A model generated the notes under the pieces. It searched no databases. It was given only the letters and a program-made list of their open reading frames with translations, and had not been told where the DNA came from. Below are positions 23,810-26,208 of a stretch of 26,208 nt of DNA, piece after piece. This DNA comes from Phenylobacterium sp. Its GTDB lineage: Bacteria > Pseudomonadota > Alphaproteobacteria > Caulobacterales > Caulobacteraceae. Made by a program: the position numbers and the translations under genes. Numbering within the stretch: the first letter of the stretch is position 1; each line of letters starts with the position of its first letter. The DNA lies in assembly GCA_019264505.1 (NCBI GenBank), contig JAHUZY010000258.1:1-26208 (forward strand). Direction: 5' to 3'.

Positions 23810-26140
23810 CTAGACCACACCGGCCGCCTGGCGGACCATGGCGCTGAGCTGTTCGGCCCGGAAGGGCTTGCGCAGAATGGGCCAGGCTTGAGCCTCGTCG
23901 GGATCATCCAGGGTCTCGCCGCTATAGCCGGTGGTCAGCACCACCGGCAGGCCAGGATGGGCCGCCTTCAGCCGCCGGGCGAGATCGACGCCGCTGACCC
24001 CGCCGGGCATGACGATGTCGGACAGCACCAGGTCGAAGTCCGCATCCTGGCCCAGACGACGCAGGGCCTCGACCCCATTGATCGCCGTCTCCACCCGGCA
24101 GCCGAACTCGTCCAGCAGGCTCTGGGTGACCGCGCGAACCGCATCGTCATCCTCCACGAGCAGGACGCGCAATCCATCCATTCCGGCGGCGACCGGGGTC
24201 GCCTCCACCTCGGGCGCGACCGCATCGGCGCGGTCGGCGGCCGGCAGGTAGAGGCTGATCGTGGTCCCCTCCCCCGGCGCGCTGCGGACATCCACCGCCC
24301 CGCCGCACTGGCGGATGAAGCCATAGACCTGGGCGAGGCCAAGGCCTGTCCCCTTGCCGGTCTCCTTGGTGGTGAAGAAGGGCTCAAAGACATGGTCGAG
24401 CACGTCGGGCGCCATACCCGACCCCGTGTCGCTCACCGACAGGCGGACATAGTTCCCGGCCTGCGCCTCATGCACCTCGCCCTCGACCAAGGCCTGCCGC
24501 ACCGCCTCGATCCGGATTTCGCCGCCCGGCGGCGTCGCATCGGCCGCGTTGACCACCAGGTTCAGCAGGGCCGCCTCGAACTGGGCGGCGTCCAGCCTCG
24601 CCGCCCCCACCTGCGGCGGGCAGTCGATGGTCAGGGCGATGGCCTCGCCGGCCGCCCGGCGGACCAGGGGTTCGATCTGCTCGACCAGCGGCGCCACCGC
24701 CAGATTGTCGAGGCGCAGTTCCTGACGGCGGGAAAAGGCCAGGAGCTGGCGGGTCAGCCGCTCGCCCCGGCGGCCGGCGGCCAGGGCGGCGCTGGCCAGT
24801 CGGGTGACCCGCGCGGTGTCGGCCGGGTCCTTCAGCATCATGTCCAGACCGCCGATGACCACGGTCAGCAGGTTGTTGAAGTCATGGGCCACGCCGCCGG
24901 TGAGGCGGCCGACGGTCTCCAGACGCTGAGCCTGGGCGAGCGCCGCCTCGGTGCGGGCCCGGGCCTCCAGGCTGGCCTCCAGGTCCCGGGTCCGTTCGGC
25001 GACCCGGGCCTCCAGGTCCTGGCGGGCCTCGACCACCTCGGTGATGTCGGAGGCCGAGCCGAACCAGCTGCGGACTCCGCCGGCGGCGTCCGGCAGGACG
25101 GCCGCCCGGCCGTGGAACCACCGCCAGGCGCCATCGGCCCGCCGCAGGCGAAACTCCGGGGCGAAGGGCAAGGCGCCGTTGACCGCCTGGCGCCAGGCCT
25201 CGGCCACGGCGTCGCAGTCCTCGGGGTGGACAGACTGCAGCCAGCCATCGCCAAGGGCCGAGCCCGGCGCGCCGCCGGTGAAGTCGCTCCACTGGGGGCT
25301 GACGAAGGTCCAGGCGCCCTGGGCGTCGCTCACCCACATCAGCTGGGGCAGGGATTCGATGAAGGCGCGCACCCGCGCCTCCCCGCGGCGCAGGGTCTCC
25401 ACCGTTCGCCGAAGTTCGGTGACATCGCGGAAGGTGACCGCCACCCCGGCGCCGGCCCGCAGGGCGCTCGACCGGACCCAGTGCTCCTGGCCGTCGATGA
25501 CCCGCAGAACCTCCACATCATCGGGCTCATCCTGGGTCAGCGCCCGGCTCAGGCGCTCAAACATGTCCCGCCCGGTTTCGTCGGGAAACACCTCGCGCAC
25601 CCGGCGGCCCACCAGGGATTCGACCCCGGCCGGCGCCATCCGATCGGCCGCCGCATTGGCGTAGACCCAGACGAAGTCAGTCAGCGCGCCGTTCTGATAG
25701 ACGGGGTCGAGGATGACGAAACTGTCCTTGGCCGCCTGCTGGGCGAGGCGAAACCGCTCCTGAACCGTGGCGCCGCGGCGGATCGCCACCCGCAGGGGTT
25801 TGGCCAGGGCCACCGTCAGGGCGCCGGTGAGCACGAACAGGCCCAACGCCACCGGCAGACTGGCCCCCGCGCGGGCCTCGGCCGGCCAGAGCGAGGCCGC
25901 CACCAGGGCGCTCAGGCCCACGGCCGTCAGCCCGCCCCGGGCGCCGGCGACCACGGTGGCGAAGATGATCGCCGGATAATAGATCATGAATGCGGGCGGC
26001 GCGGTCAGGGCGAGTTCAACAACGCCCTGTGCGGCCGTCGCTGCGGCGACCGCGCCGGCGACCATCCCATAGGCGATCGCAGGCCGCTCGATGGCGGTGG
26101 CGAAACGCTGGGCCCAGGTGGCCATCATTTGGATACGCAC
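23810..26140 (-). CDS. Membrane-bound PAS hybrid histidine kinase
   Basis: This 776-residue sensor kinase carries its own receiver. The order is an N-terminal four-helix membrane module resembling DUF4118 (about residues 20-115), a PAS domain (about 130-245) and a second PAS/PAC domain (about 255-370). A coiled coil (about 370-405) is followed by the HisKA domain with His419 in [11 protein letters not shown], then HATPase with Asn527/Asn531, DTGSGM (571-576) and GTGLGL (597-602). The C-terminal receiver has Glu663-Asp664-Asp665, phosphoacceptor Asp708, Thr736 and Lys758. All key residues are present. The signal is unknown and there is no separate response regulator beside it. The start is uncertain: GTG at 26140, or ATG at 26128 or 26125, none with a clear ribosome site. 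Confidence 0.92.
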   Translation of the reverse strand: MRIQMMATWAQRFATAIERPAIAYGMVAGAVAAATAAQGVVELALTAPPAFMIYYPAIIFATVVAGARGGLTAVGLSALVAASLWPAEARAGASLPVALGLFVLTGALTVALAKPLRVAIRRGATVQERFRLAQQAAKDSFVILDPVYQNGALTDFVWVYANAAADRMAPAGVESLVGRRVREVFPDETGRDMFERLSRALTQDEPDDVEVLRVIDGQEHWVRSSALRAGAGVAVTFRDVTELRRTVETLRRGEARVRAFIESLPQLMWVSDAQGAWTFVSPQWSDFTGGAPGSALGDGWLQSVHPEDCDAVAEAWRQAVNGALPFAPEFRLRRADGAWRWFHGRAAVLPDAAGGVRSWFGSASDITEVVEARQDLEARVAERTRDLEASLEARARTEAALAQAQRLETVGRLTGGVAHDFNNLLTVVIGGLDMMLKDPADTARVTRLASAALAAGRRGERLTRQLLAFSRRQELRLDNLAVAPLVEQIEPLVRRAAGEAIALTIDCPPQVGAARLDAAQFEAALLNLVVNAADATPPGGEIRIEAVRQALVEGEVHEAQAGNYVRLSVSDTGSGMAPDVLDHVFEPFFTTKETGKGTGLGLAQVYGFIRQCGGAVDVRSAPGEGTTISLYLPAADRADAVAPEVEATPVAAGMDGLRVLLVEDDDAVRAVTQSLLDEFGCRVETAINGVEALRRLGQDADFDLVLSDIVMPGGVSGVDLARRLKAAHPGLPVVLTTGYSGETLDDPDEAQAWPILRKPFRAEQLSAMVRQAAGVV

Positions 26141-26142
26141 CC

Positions 26143-26176
26143 CAGTGAGGGATTTGGCTACTTCAGGCCCTCACTG
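26143..26176. repeat. Inverted repeat at the hybrid kinase start
   Basis: CAGTGAGGG (26143-26151) and CCCTCACTG (26168-26176) are exact inverted copies with a 16-base spacer, directly before the kinase GTG. The position suits an operator or a leader hairpin that hides the start region. Confidence 0.6.
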
Positions 26177-26191
26177 TGGCGCAACGTCGCA

Positions 26192-26208
26192 GCCGGGGAA
26201 ACCCCGGC
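26192..26208. repeat. Hairpin at the window edge
   Basis: GCCGGGG-AAA-CCCCGGC is a perfect seven-pair stem with a triloop that reaches the last base. It might end an upstream gene outside the window or be part of the kinase leader. The truncation prevents a decision. Confidence 0.5.

Overview
The window looks like ordinary core chromosome of a high-GC alphaproteobacterium, most likely a member of Caulobacteraceae (Caulobacter/Phenylobacterium-like). This rests on three things: very high GC with strong third-position bias, a 1624-residue NAD-glutamate dehydrogenase of the GdhZ type, and a lipoprotein resembling a Caulobacter family. The genus is inferred. I see no rRNA, tRNA, CRISPR array, insertion sequence, phage gene or integration site, and no compositional island.

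Layout. 26-2928: a secreted lipoprotein (-), a TSUP/TauE-like permease (+), a MAPEG membrane protein (-) and a small membrane protein (+). The last leads directly into a zinc-dependent formaldehyde-dehydrogenase-like alcohol dehydrogenase (+, to 4116). 4142-7799: argG, a small three-helix membrane protein and the potassium transporter kup, all on the minus strand. 8023-11009: an SDR oxidoreductase (+), a MarC-family membrane protein (-), pyrF (+) and a secreted Gly/Tyr/Pro-rich repeat protein (-) whose stop codon interlocks with that of pyrF. 11102-16956: an SDHAF4/DUF1674 protein (-), then a same-strand block of rsmB, rpe, a heparinase II/III-like protein and purH. 16971-21845: gdhZ (-). 22322-26140: a HerA/DUF853-type ATPase (+) convergent with a membrane hybrid histidine kinase (-).

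How the genes relate. Most are housekeeping functions: arginine (argG), pyrimidine (pyrF) and purine (purH) synthesis, the pentose phosphate pathway (rpe), glutamate catabolism (gdhZ), rRNA methylation (rsmB) and potassium uptake (kup). rpe and the heparinase-like gene overlap by four bases and are probably translationally coupled. The clearest regulatory element is a ZTP/ZMP (pfl-type) riboswitch between a Caulobacter-like promoter and the purH start. It would tie production of the last two purine enzymes to accumulation of ZMP/ZTP, the signal of 10-formyl-tetrahydrofolate shortage.

I did not find a convincing undescribed multi-gene system. The best leads are non-coding or single-gene: two strong inverted repeats in the unusually long gdhZ upstream region, an inverted repeat abutting the hybrid kinase start, a CtrA-like box upstream of the repeat-rich secreted protein, and two enzyme-family members that appear to lack expected catalytic residues (the SDR and the heparinase-like protein).
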